A stretch of DNA of 64,000 bases from Pseudomonas sp. (GCF_030150285.1 NZ_JASLGE010000089.1:1-64000), one strand, 5' to 3'; positions 52,918 to 62,219 are shown, counted from the stretch's first letter. A program made the numbers and translations. The notes: a model not told the origin generated them from the letters alone.

Positions 52918-53569
52918 GTGTGAGACTGCACATTTAGAAATCATCACTCTTACAAAGGCATGTGGCGATTTCAGCCATAGATCCTGGGGGTGTGATGAGT
53001 TGTTACCGGTTCGCTCGTTTATCAGGACTCACTACCGAAATGAGCAGAGAGGGATTTGTGCCTACTGCAAAGAGCGAGTTTCGACGCGGGCAGCAGATAA
53101 CGCCCATGTCGAACATATTGTCCCAAAGTCGTTGCATATAGACTTTATGTTTGAAGAGAAAAACCTATGTGTGATTTGCGCAGATTGCAATGTAATCAAA
53201 CGAAATCAGGAAACTCTCAACCAGATTCCCGACACGCTTAGCGCGCCTTCAGGCAACGTACCCAGGAGACAGTACCCAAGGTCATCAAGTGCTTTCTTAA
53301 TTGTTCATCCGCACTTCGATGACTGGGATGACCACATCGAAAAGTTTGGAGTCAGGTACACCGACAAAACCGAGAAGGGGATATTCACCATTCAGGCATG
53401 CAGGCTCAATAGGTATTTCCACAACAACTTTAATGTGGACGATGAGTATCTTGACGATGATCAATTGCATAAAATAATGAGCGATTGGATTGACGCATCA
53501 TCAAGCGTTCAAAAAACAAGAATATTAAGCCGGCTTGCAACGTCCTTAAGCAAAATGAACATTGCATAG
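52892..53569 (+). CDS. ptuB: PtuB-like HNH nuclease of the Septu-type pair
   Basis: 225 residues. The HNH domain (about 45-110) shows ICAYCKE, then VEHIVPKS and NLCVICADCN, giving two Cys pairs and the catalytic His. The remaining C-terminal half is acidic and may contact the ATPase. It overlaps ptuA by 26 bases, so the ratio of the two is fixed by coupling. As nuclease of a Septu-type system it would cut phage or host nucleic acid on activation. AT-rich like ptuA. Confidence 0.82.
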   Translation: MPLIANPVKCETAHLEIITLTKACGDFSHRSWGCDELLPVRSFIRTHYRNEQRGICAYCKERVSTRAADNAHVEHIVPKSLHIDFMFEEKNLCVICADCNVIKRNQETLNQIPDTLSAPSGNVPRRQYPRSSSAFLIVHPHFDDWDDHIEKFGVRYTDKTEKGIFTIQACRLNRYFHNNFNVDDEYLDDDQLHKIMSDWIDASSSVQKTRILSRLATSLSKMNIA

Positions 53570-53603
53570 ACTTCTCCCTTTTAACGACCAAATCGATAAT
53601 ACT

Positions 53604-53630
53604 GCCTCACTTTGCCTATCAAGGTGAGGC
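53604..53630 (+). terminator. Hairpin after the Septu-like pair
   Basis: GCCTCAC, 13-base loop, GTGAGGC, then TATATTT; 35 bp after the HNH stop. Confidence 0.6.
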
Positions 53631-54194
53631 TATATTTAAGCAGCTCTACTCAAAACCCAGAGCAACATTAAATCCTTATAAGGGGACAACCACATTCACT
53701 CATGCATACGAAATAGACAAATATTAAAGCACACACCTGAGCGAGATAAAAAGCTTTCTTAGGGCAGACTAGACCTTACGGATTTAACATGCCAGCTAAC
53801 AGTGTCACCGTCACCAACCGCAAGATAATAGAGTGCGCGCCGAAATTTTTCTCTGTGCCCAAGGCTGATCATATCTATATTACCTGGCCGGAGTGAGAAG
53901 ACTGAAACTATCCGAACTATTCAGTTGCGGGTATTTGCTAATTCAATTTACTCATGCTGCCTCTTGTCCGGATTGATTGTGTTGCCAAGTGCGCAGCATG
54001 AGACGAAAAATAAAAGCACCACGAATCGTTGTCCACATAGTGGTCTATTCAAGGCACCCATGCTCTATCACTGGCCACTTCCGGCCAATAGTGACCGGTT
54101 AGCTCAAATAAAATTGACCCGCAGCTGCCGGACATGCAAGATAGAAATAACCAAAAGGCAGATGACCAACCCATTCTTGGATACTTCTAAATGT
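53631..54194. other. Non-coding stretch between two convergent defence operons
   Basis: AT-rich. A GTG-type open frame at 53925-54254 lacks a ribosome site and runs into the next gene on the other strand. Nothing recognised. Confidence 0.4.
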
Positions 54195-55181
54195 TTAAAA
54201 AATCTCGTGCCAAAGTTGGAAGTCACGACTACTTGCCAAGCTTTCGCGCCGTGATAAATCCCCATCTCGATCAAATTTTGCCAAAAACGTACTGCTTGGA
54301 ATTGGGGTCGCACCTAAAATTCTCATGCCATTTCCCACCTGACAAATATGCCGATCAAAACCTAAAAATCTATCATGCGATTTCTTTATAAAAAAATCCT
54401 CTTTTGCTGACACAAGCGTCAAGCTTCCTATTACCTTCCAATAAGCTGGTATCTTGTATACTCCCTTATAAAAAGCGTCATATACTCCAGCATGAAAATC
54501 GCTGCCTTTCTCGCCACCGTGTGAAATAATTCTAATATTAAATTTCTTATCAATCTTAGATAAAAAGCTAAAGAAATTTTTCATCGCCTCGTCTGTAGAG
54601 TCGCGAGACGCTGCTTTACGAATATTTTCGAAAAAATAGCGATCTACAATAGTTATCTTCTTTGAATGTCGCGCTAGCGCCTCAAATCGAGTATCCCAAA
54701 CCTTTTTCGGAGTATCCGATTCTAGTATTTCCGACTCACTTAAGCCTAATGAGTTGGTGATATTTATTGACTCGCTGCACACTCCAGCTGCAAGTAATTC
54801 AAAATTCGTTTCGGTGCAGAACTGCTTGTAACTATCTTGGGCACCAAGTTGCAGGCCTGCGGTTTCTTCAGAGAAAGCCGTTTTAAAAACAGAGCTTAAT
54901 TCACGAATCTTTGAAAAGTCCGTATAGTCAGAAAAATCCCACCACTCACGATCGACTTCGTATTTCTTGCCGTACTCTAAAGCTTCAAGCCATCTTTGGC
55001 GAAACTTCGGAGGTAACGTATCAATTAATTTCAAGATATCAGAAACTCCTCCGCGTGGAAGAACTAGCACACCTACATCTAGCCAAGAACGCGTGATAAA
55101 GTCGTGCGCAGCACTATTAGCATCGTCATTCAATGTTCTAGCACTGAAGAAGTCGTGATCCAGAGAGAATTCGGAGATCAT
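54195..55181 (-). CDS. Unknown partner of the DUF3696 ATPase, PLD-like C-terminal pattern
   Basis: 328 residues, cytoplasmic, no membrane segment. Residues 1-165 match nothing I know. Residues 175-290 alternate strands and helices: KITIVDRYFFENI (175-187), FNIRIIS (214-220), then SHDRFLGFDRHICQ (268-281) and GNGMRILG (283-290). The I-DRYFF and HDRFL---...G-G--ILG pattern resembles MIT_C or degenerate phospholipase-D-like domains; the usual HKD motif is replaced by HDR, so catalysis is open. The ATGA junction with the ATPase gene shows they are co-translated. AT-rich, like the neighbouring Septu pair. Probably the effector or sensor of a two-gene defence system. Confidence 0.65.
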   Translation of the reverse strand: MISEFSLDHDFFSARTLNDDANSAAHDFITRSWLDVGVLVLPRGGVSDILKLIDTLPPKFRQRWLEALEYGKKYEVDREWWDFSDYTDFSKIRELSSVFKTAFSEETAGLQLGAQDSYKQFCTETNFELLAAGVCSESINITNSLGLSESEILESDTPKKVWDTRFEALARHSKKITIVDRYFFENIRKAASRDSTDEAMKNFFSFLSKIDKKFNIRIISHGGEKGSDFHAGVYDAFYKGVYKIPAYWKVIGSLTLVSAKEDFFIKKSHDRFLGFDRHICQVGNGMRILGATPIPSSTFLAKFDRDGDLSRRESLASSRDFQLWHEIF

Positions 55182-56701
55182 CTTCTCCCCCTGAATTTTT
55201 CCGTCAGCCTCTCTTCAAAAAAACCTTCAGGCCATGGGTCAATGAAATCACCTTCACTATCCATCCTGATCTGTGTTACCTCACCACCAGAAGATGTAGG
55301 CTCCACATAAAGAACGGCGACTTGTTCTGGCGTTACTAAGCCTTGAGACATCATTCCTTGAAGTCTAAGTATAAGCGATTCGCTGTGAGTCTCCACAATC
55401 CATTGATTACTTTTGCATGTAGCCACGAAAAAATTAGCTAGATGCGCTTGCAATCTAGGGTGCAGATGGATCTCCGGCTGTTCAACACAAATAATGCTAT
55501 TATCTCTAACTAAGCCCTCCACTAATATAGGAAGCATTTGGCCGATACCAAAGCCAACGTCTGAGGGTCCGACTTTAACTCCAGTTCTTTTGTCTTTCAG
55601 TTGAAGGCAGATGACTGGCCCGGTCACATCCGTACCAATACTTTCCGATGAGAGCTCATAAGGAACTTCAAACTGAGTAAACCAAGAGTTTATATCATCC
55701 TGCATTTCAGGTCGTTCATAGATAAACTTAGCGACATTTTCACCTTGTTTACCTACTGATTCGTCCTGATCTGCCTTAGGTGCATAAAACCGACTTGGAT
55801 GACTTCTAAGAGGGCCAAGATATGTAATGGCACCAAACTTGTTTTTAAGGTCAGAAGCCAGGCTGCTAAATGCAAAATTCAATTGAACGAAGGTTTCGAC
55901 TGAAAAACTTGAGCTCGTTCTCCCCTCCATTACTGCCATCGAAGGCGTAGCGTAATTCAAGTCACTCCTGAAATTTACAAAGTCTAATACTTTCTTCGGA
56001 TTAGCATCTTTTGAGTTTGCATTGGGATGGTTAATTAAGTATTCATAAGCTGCAGAATAGCCACCATCACCAAAAATAAATGTTCTCGATGCAGCTAATC
56101 TCTTTGCTGGAAGCCGCTTCCTCAACCCTTCGGCTTTATCTGCTGCCGCGGCTTTGTCCTTGGAAGTCATTATTTCCGATGGCTTTTCAAGCTTATTCAG
56201 CTCTGCCATCTCGATTTCCATAGCACGCAAGAGTGTAGATTTTACTGTACTTGCAAAAACGACAGAAGAATTTGACTCGTTACTCACCTTTACAGACATT
56301 GAATCGAGGTACGAAAACCCCTTGTAGTCAACCTTTCCTCCTGCATAATTATAAACCAACTCAAACTCTTTTCTTCTGTTCTTTCCAAAAACGTCAAAGC
56401 CATATTCGGCAATTGATTGTTTTTTATTAGGGAGATATGAAAAGCCGAATGAAATTGCGCGCTTTAATTCATGGCCGTGAACCATGGACGAATAATCGCC
56501 TAGATCGACGAACTCCCCGTTAGAAACCAGTCCGCCTTGCACATTCGGCCGCGTCAGCGATTGTTTTAGTAGCATAATTGAATGAATGATTGAGCTTTTC
56601 CCTGAAGAATTAGGCCCGTAAATCAACGTTATCGGAGCCAGCTTTATTTTCTGGCTGCCTGAAAATGCTTTGAAATTTGCAATTGATAAAGTTTCTAACA
56701 T
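55178..56701 (-). CDS. DUF3696 AAA ATPase (OLD/RecF-like), first gene of a two-gene operon
   Basis: 507 residues. Walker A YGPNSSGKSS (28-37); a long helical insert (about 170-230) rich in Lys/Ala; ABC-like GFGIGQMLPIL; Walker B ICVEQPEIHLHPRL; switch His ETHSESL. The ending GDFIDPWPEGFFEERL is the DUF3696 signature. Start set at the second ATG (56701, MLETLS) because AAGGA lies 8 bases upstream; upstream starts at 56707 and 56755 have no ribosome site. No TOPRIM domain follows, so nuclease function must come from elsewhere, perhaps from the partner. Related stand-alone ATPases occur in defence islands. Confidence 0.82.
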   Translation of the reverse strand: MLETLSIANFKAFSGSQKIKLAPITLIYGPNSSGKSSIIHSIMLLKQSLTRPNVQGGLVSNGEFVDLGDYSSMVHGHELKRAISFGFSYLPNKKQSIAEYGFDVFGKNRRKEFELVYNYAGGKVDYKGFSYLDSMSVKVSNESNSSVVFASTVKSTLLRAMEIEMAELNKLEKPSEIMTSKDKAAAADKAEGLRKRLPAKRLAASRTFIFGDGGYSAAYEYLINHPNANSKDANPKKVLDFVNFRSDLNYATPSMAVMEGRTSSSFSVETFVQLNFAFSSLASDLKNKFGAITYLGPLRSHPSRFYAPKADQDESVGKQGENVAKFIYERPEMQDDINSWFTQFEVPYELSSESIGTDVTGPVICLQLKDKRTGVKVGPSDVGFGIGQMLPILVEGLVRDNSIICVEQPEIHLHPRLQAHLANFFVATCKSNQWIVETHSESLILRLQGMMSQGLVTPEQVAVLYVEPTSSGGEVTQIRMDSEGDFIDPWPEGFFEERLTEKFRGRR

Positions 56702-56998
56702 ATTCATCCTTGAAAAAATATTACTATGGTATGCAGCGATCAAACACGTAAACAAAAAAACTCTGCACGTCCAGATTCTCTTGCCGACGCTATCTTCACG
56801 GGCTCAAGCTTTCCCTCAACAACTGCTTTCTCACAAAACAGCTAGGCCAAGACGATAGCAATTTGCCACGCTACAGTCTATTAGACAATCTGGCCGAAAG
56901 CAGTCCTGAACAGGCAAGAGCCGTTTCCAACGAAAAATCACCTACAGCTCAAATAAAAACCACCCCCCGTTCACAACCAAAAAAACTAACCTCAGCCA
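56702..56998. other. Non-coding stretch upstream of the third T4SS operon
   Basis: Likely contains the promoter of the reverse-strand DUF3696 operon. An open frame at 56863-57141 starts with TTG, has no ribosome site and overlaps the next gene; not counted. Confidence 0.4.
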
Positions 56999-57016
56999 GA
57001 AACTGTTTTCCTACTG
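56999..57016 (+). promoter_or_regulatory. Transfer-operon motif, copy 4 (third T4SS operon)
   Basis: GAAACTGTTTTCCTACTG, starting 73 bp before the ATG at 57072. A TTAACT hexamer begins 24 bases after the motif start, as at the pilL copy. Confidence 0.6.
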
Positions 57017-57071
57017 CACCGATTAACTCTTTCTGGCCCCATGCATCTGAGCCCATCTCAGGTACAGCACC

Positions 57072-57503
57072 ATGCCCTCCCACCAAGCCACAACCCGCAT
57101 ATCGCCATCACTGGTGCTGTCGCTCGCCATTCTGTCCATAACGACAATCACCCAAGCCCAAACCTGGGTCATCACTGACCAAGCACACCCCATCACCTCC
57201 TCCGGCCCATCCCGGATCATTCTTCTAGACCAGCAGCAACACCTGGAAGGCGAGCTGTCCCGCGCCCTACCCACTGACCCGCACCAAGCCGCCGCAATCG
57301 TCCAAAGTCGCCTCAACACCCCCTCCGGCAAGCGCTTACAAGCCGATCTCGCCAAAGCCCAGCAAGGTCTAGCCGACGCCTGGAGCCTCGGGATCACCAA
57401 GATTCCTGCCGTGGTTGTTGATCGCCGCTACGTCGTTTACGGCGAGCTAGATGTGGACAAGGCCTTGGTACTGATCAACAACGCCAAGGGCCAACCACAA
57501 TGA
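57072..57503 (+). CDS. ICE transfer protein PFL_4709 family (TrbC/TraW-like, DUF1525)
   Basis: 143 residues with a signal peptide ending AQA-QT (about residue 30). The thioredoxin-like core WVITDQAHPI and ITKIPAVVVDRRYVVYGELDVDKAL fits the DUF1525/TIGR03757 family; the cis-Pro neighbourhood (TKIPAVV) is present but the Cys pair is missing. Periplasmic. It opens the third T4SS operon; ATGA junction with the next gene. Confidence 0.83.
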   Translation: MPSHQATTRISPSLVLSLAILSITTITQAQTWVITDQAHPITSSGPSRIILLDQQQHLEGELSRALPTDPHQAAAIVQSRLNTPSGKRLQADLAKAQQGLADAWSLGITKIPAVVVDRRYVVYGELDVDKALVLINNAKGQPQ

Positions 57504-58435
57504 ACCGTCGCCTGCTCCGCCCTCTGTCGCTGGCTCTCATTTGCAGCCTGCCGTTCAGCACGTCGGCATCGATCAATTCAGCAACGATTATTGCCTCGTC
57601 GCTGTCGCCTCAATGCCTGGATTACAAGGTGGTCGGTATTTGTTATTGGCTGCTGTGTACGGCGCTGGGCTGCAAGGTGAGGACGTCGACCAAGGTGCGT
57701 CATTACGTGCCGGATGCGGTGGTGTCGGCGTATTCCAATACCGGGGCGAATCCCTGGGCTGAGGTGTCGGTTCTCGGGGTGCCCAATCCGATGGCTCAGG
57801 CAGGCAATGACGGCACGACCCATCACGTCGGCGAAAACAACATCATCAAGTTCAAGGAGGCTGATGTCATCGGCCATCCAGGTGGGGCGGCGTTCAGTCA
57901 GTTTGCCAGCGCTTCAGGGTATGTCTGCCAAGGGGCGACGTTGCCGATGGTGCCTTATTTTTTGAGCACGCTCGATCCGATTGCCTGGCGGTATGGCATT
58001 CCCGAAGCGGTCTATCCAGAAGCGCTGATCCCCGGTCGGCGGGAGGTGGGCAGCATGTCCGCTACAGACCTGTGGGGCAACGTTTACCCGCGCAGTGGTT
58101 TTCTGCATCAGACGAATGATTACAAGACCGGCGCAGTGATCGCCCAACGGGCTGGCGATGTCACGACCCGGACCGGCCAGGTTCATGTCTATTGGCCCAT
58201 GCGCGCCTCCGCGCGCGACGGCTACTGGCCTGCGGGGGATCTCACCGAGGGGGATGCCGCTACCGGTAAGTGGCAGGAGTTGGCTCCAACGCCGAGCCCA
58301 TCGTGTGCCGTTTTCCCACATTCAAACTCACAGGTTCAGGCGCAGGACGGCGCTTATGCGTGGGCGCTGTGGCGGCCCTATTCATGCTGCCAACGTCGCG
58401 GCCAGACCTTTCTGGGGAGTACAGATTTCTTATGA
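57500..58435 (+). CDS. ICE transfer protein PFL_4710 family (TraU-like)
   Basis: 311 residues with a signal peptide ending TSA-SI. Cys-rich: CLDYKVVGICYWLLCTALGCKV near 45-65, and CCQRRGQTF at the end, as in TraU, where disulfides stabilise the periplasmic protein. Needed for pore formation in F-like transfer. The thioredoxin-like genes in the other operons may oxidise it. Overlaps the end of the preceding gene. Confidence 0.85.
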   Translation: MNRRLLRPLSLALICSLPFSTSASINSATIIASSLSPQCLDYKVVGICYWLLCTALGCKVRTSTKVRHYVPDAVVSAYSNTGANPWAEVSVLGVPNPMAQAGNDGTTHHVGENNIIKFKEADVIGHPGGAAFSQFASASGYVCQGATLPMVPYFLSTLDPIAWRYGIPEAVYPEALIPGRREVGSMSATDLWGNVYPRSGFLHQTNDYKTGAVIAQRAGDVTTRTGQVHVYWPMRASARDGYWPAGDLTEGDAATGKWQELAPTPSPSCAVFPHSNSQVQAQDGAYAWALWRPYSCCQRRGQTFLGSTDFL

Positions 58436-58455
58436 GACAGCAACGGGAGCACTTC

Positions 58456-59832
58456 ATGAAACCTATTCCGTGGGTGATCGGGCTCGTCTGCAGTCTGGCC
58501 AGCGCTACGGCCCTCTGCGCTGACCCTATTGGGGCTTCCGCCTCCGGCAGTGTAATTGGCGATGACGTGCTGTACAGCATTGGTGGCGGCAGCGCTGTCA
58601 CGATGGGCAGTGCGGGCAATATGGACAGCATTTCGGTGGGCGGGAGCTGGAATAACAACCTGGTCTGCGGAAATATGGACTTGAGTAACACGCTGGAGAA
58701 CCAGTTGAACGGGGCCACGGCGGGCTTTCAAAACATCATGACTTCGGTGGTTCAAAACGCCACGGGCGCGGTTTCTTCGCTGCCAGCCTTGATTCTGCAG
58801 CGTGCAAACCCGGCGCTGTACAACTTGATTACCAACGGGATTTTGCAGGCGCGGCTGGACTTTGATCGCTCCAAAGGCACCTGCCGTGCCATCGGTGACC
58901 GGATGCTAGACGTTGCCGGCAACCAGATGGGCTGGGGCAAACTGGCTGAGGGCCAGGCCATGAGTAAGACCCTGGAGTCCACTACGGATGCGGTCTCTGC
59001 CGTGGAACAGGTCGAAAAGAAAGGCGGTAATGACGGCGTAACGTGGGTCGGCGGTGATCGTGCCGGTGGCACCGGGCAAAAACCGATTCGTATCGTAGCC
59101 GATGTCACCCAGGCGGGTTACAACCTGCTGAACAGCCGGGCTGTCGATGACACTTCCTCGATCGGCAAGGACGCCTGCCGCAATGGGCTGGTGTGTAACG
59201 TGTGGTCCTCCCCCCAGGAAGCCAGCACGTTTGCCAACCGTATATTGGGGGAACAGCAACAACAGACCTGTGACAGTTGCGCCAAAACCGTCACGGCAGC
59301 AGGCGTCGGGCTGACGCCTCTGATTCAGGAAGCTTACGACCTCAAACTGAAAGCGCTGCAGGATCTGCTGACCGGCAGCAAACCCTTGTCGATGGAAAAC
59401 CTGAATGCTGCCAGCAGCAATTCGTTGCCCATCACGCGAGGCGTAGTGGCCGCGTTGAAAGATGAGCGCGACCAGGATGTGCTCGCCCGCCGGTTGGCCT
59501 CGGAAGTCGCCCTGTCCGATGTGCTGGAGAAGGCTTTGATTCTTCAACGCACGCTGCTGGCTGGCAGCCGAGAGCCGAACGTCGCGGCCAATGAACTGGC
59601 TACCCAAGCGGTCAGTCAGCAGAGCTCTTCACTGCAACAGGAAATCGGCAATCTCAAAATGGAGCTGGATATGCGCCAACAGCTCGCGAACAACTCGCCC
59701 ATGACGATCATTGCCAGAAGCAAGGCACGAACAGAGAACTCTCGCGGGGTGTTTCAGGGTGATCCGGAAACGGATCGTTTGAACCAATTGCAGTCCCCTT
59801 CGGGCAACCCGCGAGGCATGGATCATGAGTGA
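58456..59832 (+). CDS. ICE transfer protein PFL_4711 family (TraH-like)
   Basis: 458 residues with a signal peptide MKPIPWVIGLVCSLASATAL ending near ALC-AD. Conserved blocks: NLVCGNMDLSNTLENQLNGA, QTCDSCAKTVTAAGVGLTPL and TRGVVAALKDERDQDVLARR; the last 100 residues form a coiled coil rich in Gln. This matches the TIGR03755 family at the traH position. Periplasmic. Start ATG 58456 has GGGAGC seven bases upstream and a clean signal peptide; ATG 58432, which overlaps the preceding stop, is the alternative. Confidence 0.84.
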   Translation: MKPIPWVIGLVCSLASATALCADPIGASASGSVIGDDVLYSIGGGSAVTMGSAGNMDSISVGGSWNNNLVCGNMDLSNTLENQLNGATAGFQNIMTSVVQNATGAVSSLPALILQRANPALYNLITNGILQARLDFDRSKGTCRAIGDRMLDVAGNQMGWGKLAEGQAMSKTLESTTDAVSAVEQVEKKGGNDGVTWVGGDRAGGTGQKPIRIVADVTQAGYNLLNSRAVDDTSSIGKDACRNGLVCNVWSSPQEASTFANRILGEQQQQTCDSCAKTVTAAGVGLTPLIQEAYDLKLKALQDLLTGSKPLSMENLNAASSNSLPITRGVVAALKDERDQDVLARRLASEVALSDVLEKALILQRTLLAGSREPNVAANELATQAVSQQSSSLQQEIGNLKMELDMRQQLANNSPMTIIARSKARTENSRGVFQGDPETDRLNQLQSPSGNPRGMDHE

Positions 59833-60205
59833 CATTCAGAAACCTGTTGCTACGCCAAAACACTCACTCTCCCAGCGCATAGGGCGCGGCTTTCTGCTGG
59901 GTTTTGGCCTATTGATTGCATTTTCCATTTTGGCGGTACTGGTAAACATCGCCTTATTGAGCATGTTCGAAAATGCCCACGAGTGGGAGGAATGGCGTAC
60001 CGACCATTATTGGTTGCTTCTGGTCTGGCGATTAATGATCTACACAGCACTGACAGTAACTTGGCTCAAACTCAAGGCACGTCAACCAAAGTCTGAGCGC
60101 TTGAAAAGCCGCAAATACTTTTTGAAGATCGAGCTTCTGGTGGTGGTGTTGATTTTGCTGGTCGAGGCTAGCAAGTTTGCGTTCCAGACAGAAGGTGCAC
60201 TATGA
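59825..60205 (+). CDS. Small ICE membrane protein, 126 residues
   Basis: Three predicted membrane segments: about 24-46, 58-75 and 101-120, the last after a basic loop (KLKARQPKSERLKSRK). It sits between the TraH-like and TraG-like genes, overlapping both. Genes in this place are conserved in the ICE class but have no assigned role; it may assist TraG in mating-pair stabilisation or entry exclusion. Confidence 0.75.
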   Translation: MSDIQKPVATPKHSLSQRIGRGFLLGFGLLIAFSILAVLVNIALLSMFENAHEWEEWRTDHYWLLLVWRLMIYTALTVTWLKLKARQPKSERLKSRKYFLKIELLVVVLILLVEASKFAFQTEGAL

Positions 60206-61761
60206 CCCTCTACACCAATGACTACCTTGAGTATTACCTCACGTTGGTCGGCTGGATCATCAACAACGGCATCTGGGCAATGATCGCGGACACTGGCTTG
60301 TTTGCTCTGCCCTTCTGCATCATCGTGATTCGAGAATGGCTGAAGGTACGCGGGGAAGGTGCTGACGAGGGTAACAAAGGCGTGCTCTCTTTAGCCCGGA
60401 TCGAGACCAACATTTACGTCGGCTATATCGTCGTAGCGCTGTGCGGCGTGCCAGCGGTCAATGTGAGTTTCGACTCGCTCGCCTTCGATCAAAGCAGGTC
60501 TCAGCAATGCCAATACAATCTGCCTTCACCGACAGAGACAGGCTGGAGTAAAACATTCAGTTCGTTGGCGGGTAAAAGTGCGCAAATACCTATTTGGTGG
60601 GCCTTTATGCATGTCTTGTCCAAGGCTTTGACCAACGGCGCTGTGGCAGCTATTCCTTGTGGTACAGACCTACGGCAACTGCGGATGGACGTAGATCGCA
60701 CGCGAATTAACAACCCCTTGCTGGCTCAGGAAGTTGCCGACTTTACTCACGATTGTTATGGCCCTTCCCGCGCTCGGCTGTTTATACGCAACCCGGAAGT
60801 GGTAGCCGAGCAAGACAAAATGGGGGCCTTCTCGGACTTGAGTTGGATTGGGTCACGTTACTTTCTAAACACACCTGGCTATTACGATACCGACTACTCG
60901 AAAACTCCCAGAGCACCGTGGCCCTACAACCCAACCCGCGATGTGGGTTTGCCGCAGGTTACGGGCGGTGGTGGATATCCGACCTGTAATCAGTGGTGGA
61001 GCGATGGTGGAGTTGGCTTGAAAGCCCGGCTAACTGATCAAATAGGCCCAGATACCCTTACGCAATTTATCGGCTGGGCTAAGTGGATGTCACCTGAACA
61101 AATCAACGAGTCTTTCGTGCGTCAGTTGGTCTCCCCTTCAAATCAAGTTCAGAGCGCTGTGTATTCGGACTACGGTGGTCAGATTGGGGGAACAGCCTGG
61201 AACGGCTTGGCCAGGGCCACGGGTACGTTCGGAGTTGCAGTGGGCTCTCTGGGTTACTTCCCCGCAATGGATATGGTTCGCCAAGCGTTACCAATGGTTA
61301 TGGCGTTCTTGAAGATGGCGATGGTGATATGCATTCCGTTGGTTCTTATTGTCGGCGCTTATCAACTAAAAGTTGCAATGACGACGTCCGTTATTTTCTT
61401 CGCGTTAATCTTCGTAGACTTCTGGTTCCAGTTGGCACGCTGGGTAGACAGCACAATTATAGATGCACTCTATGGATCTGGATCACCACAGCTAAGCTTT
61501 AACCCGGTGATGGGGTTAAATACTGCCACTCAAGATACAATATTGAATTTCGTTATGGGAGCGATGTTTATAATTTTGCCTATGTTTTGGATGACCGCAC
61601 TCGCATGGGCAGGGGTAGCTGCAGGAGGTGTTATGTCAGCACTGTCTAACGGAACAAGTTCGGTACAAAAAGCAGGATCAAGCGTAAGCGACCAGACTCA
61701 GGAAGCAATTACTGTAGGAATAAAAGGATTAGGAATAAATTCTTCGAAGAACAAAAAATAG
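60202..61761 (+). CDS. traG: TraG N-terminal-type mating-pair protein (PFL_4712 family)
   Basis: 519 residues matching the TraG-N family: YTNDYLEYYLTLVGWIINNGIW at the start, a first membrane pair (about 25-45, 75-90), a long periplasmic loop with four Cys, and a C-terminal cluster of segments (about 365-500). The C-terminal TraG domain of F is absent, as usual for this ICE class. It stabilises mating pairs or controls entry exclusion at the inner membrane. Base composition becomes more AT-rich in its last third. ATGA junction upstream. Confidence 0.87.
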   Translation: MTLYTNDYLEYYLTLVGWIINNGIWAMIADTGLFALPFCIIVIREWLKVRGEGADEGNKGVLSLARIETNIYVGYIVVALCGVPAVNVSFDSLAFDQSRSQQCQYNLPSPTETGWSKTFSSLAGKSAQIPIWWAFMHVLSKALTNGAVAAIPCGTDLRQLRMDVDRTRINNPLLAQEVADFTHDCYGPSRARLFIRNPEVVAEQDKMGAFSDLSWIGSRYFLNTPGYYDTDYSKTPRAPWPYNPTRDVGLPQVTGGGGYPTCNQWWSDGGVGLKARLTDQIGPDTLTQFIGWAKWMSPEQINESFVRQLVSPSNQVQSAVYSDYGGQIGGTAWNGLARATGTFGVAVGSLGYFPAMDMVRQALPMVMAFLKMAMVICIPLVLIVGAYQLKVAMTTSVIFFALIFVDFWFQLARWVDSTIIDALYGSGSPQLSFNPVMGLNTATQDTILNFVMGAMFIILPMFWMTALAWAGVAAGGVMSALSNGTSSVQKAGSSVSDQTQEAITVGIKGLGINSSKNKK

Positions 61762-61787
61762 GACAAAAAATCAAATCAGATTATCGT

Positions 61788-62219
61788 TTATTTATCAGAA
61801 TTGTAGTCCGTTTCTTTATCCCAATTGAAATGTGTTTGATGCAGAACTGATGGATCAGTCATATTTTCAAGGGAATCAGGGTCATTTTCATCGTGCCAGA
61901 GGCTATCTGGGCCATTCGTATCCCAAAGACTTTTAAAGTCCGAAGTCTGAGAATTTTCAGAATCACTATAGTCATCTGGCTGCTCTGAATCACTCAACTT
62001 CGACAGCAGCGAGATACTCAAAAACATGACTCCAACAGTGATTGCTGCGCCCATAATTACATTGCCCGCATAAGCAATGAAAATGACAATTAATCCAACC
62101 AAAACAGTTCTTTTAACCCATCGAAGCACTACATTTTCATCAACAAGAAAAAAGCACACACCCCGACCCAAACCATAGCCTAAGCGACCTGCAAAGCTCT
62201 GAGATGATTGTGTAGCCAT
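61788..62219 (-). CDS. DUF3742-family membrane protein
   Basis: 143 residues. Start SFAGRLGYGLGRGVCFFLVDENV, two close membrane segments (about 35-75), and an acidic Asp/Ser-rich tail (about 80-143). This is the DUF3742 layout; the gene is conserved in reverse orientation between traG and traI in this ICE class. Role unknown. It ends 26 bp after the convergent traG and begins 413 bp from traI, leaving a shared control region. Confidence 0.8.
   Translation of the reverse strand: MATQSSQSFAGRLGYGLGRGVCFFLVDENVVLRWVKRTVLVGLIVIFIAYAGNVIMGAAITVGVMFLSISLLSKLSDSEQPDDYSDSENSQTSDFKSLWDTNGPDSLWHDENDPDSLENMTDPSVLHQTHFNWDKETDYNSDK

Noticed and set aside
51096..53569. Retron with Septu-type effector
   Set aside because: No reverse transcriptase gene and no msr/msd-like repeats next to the ATPase/HNH genes.
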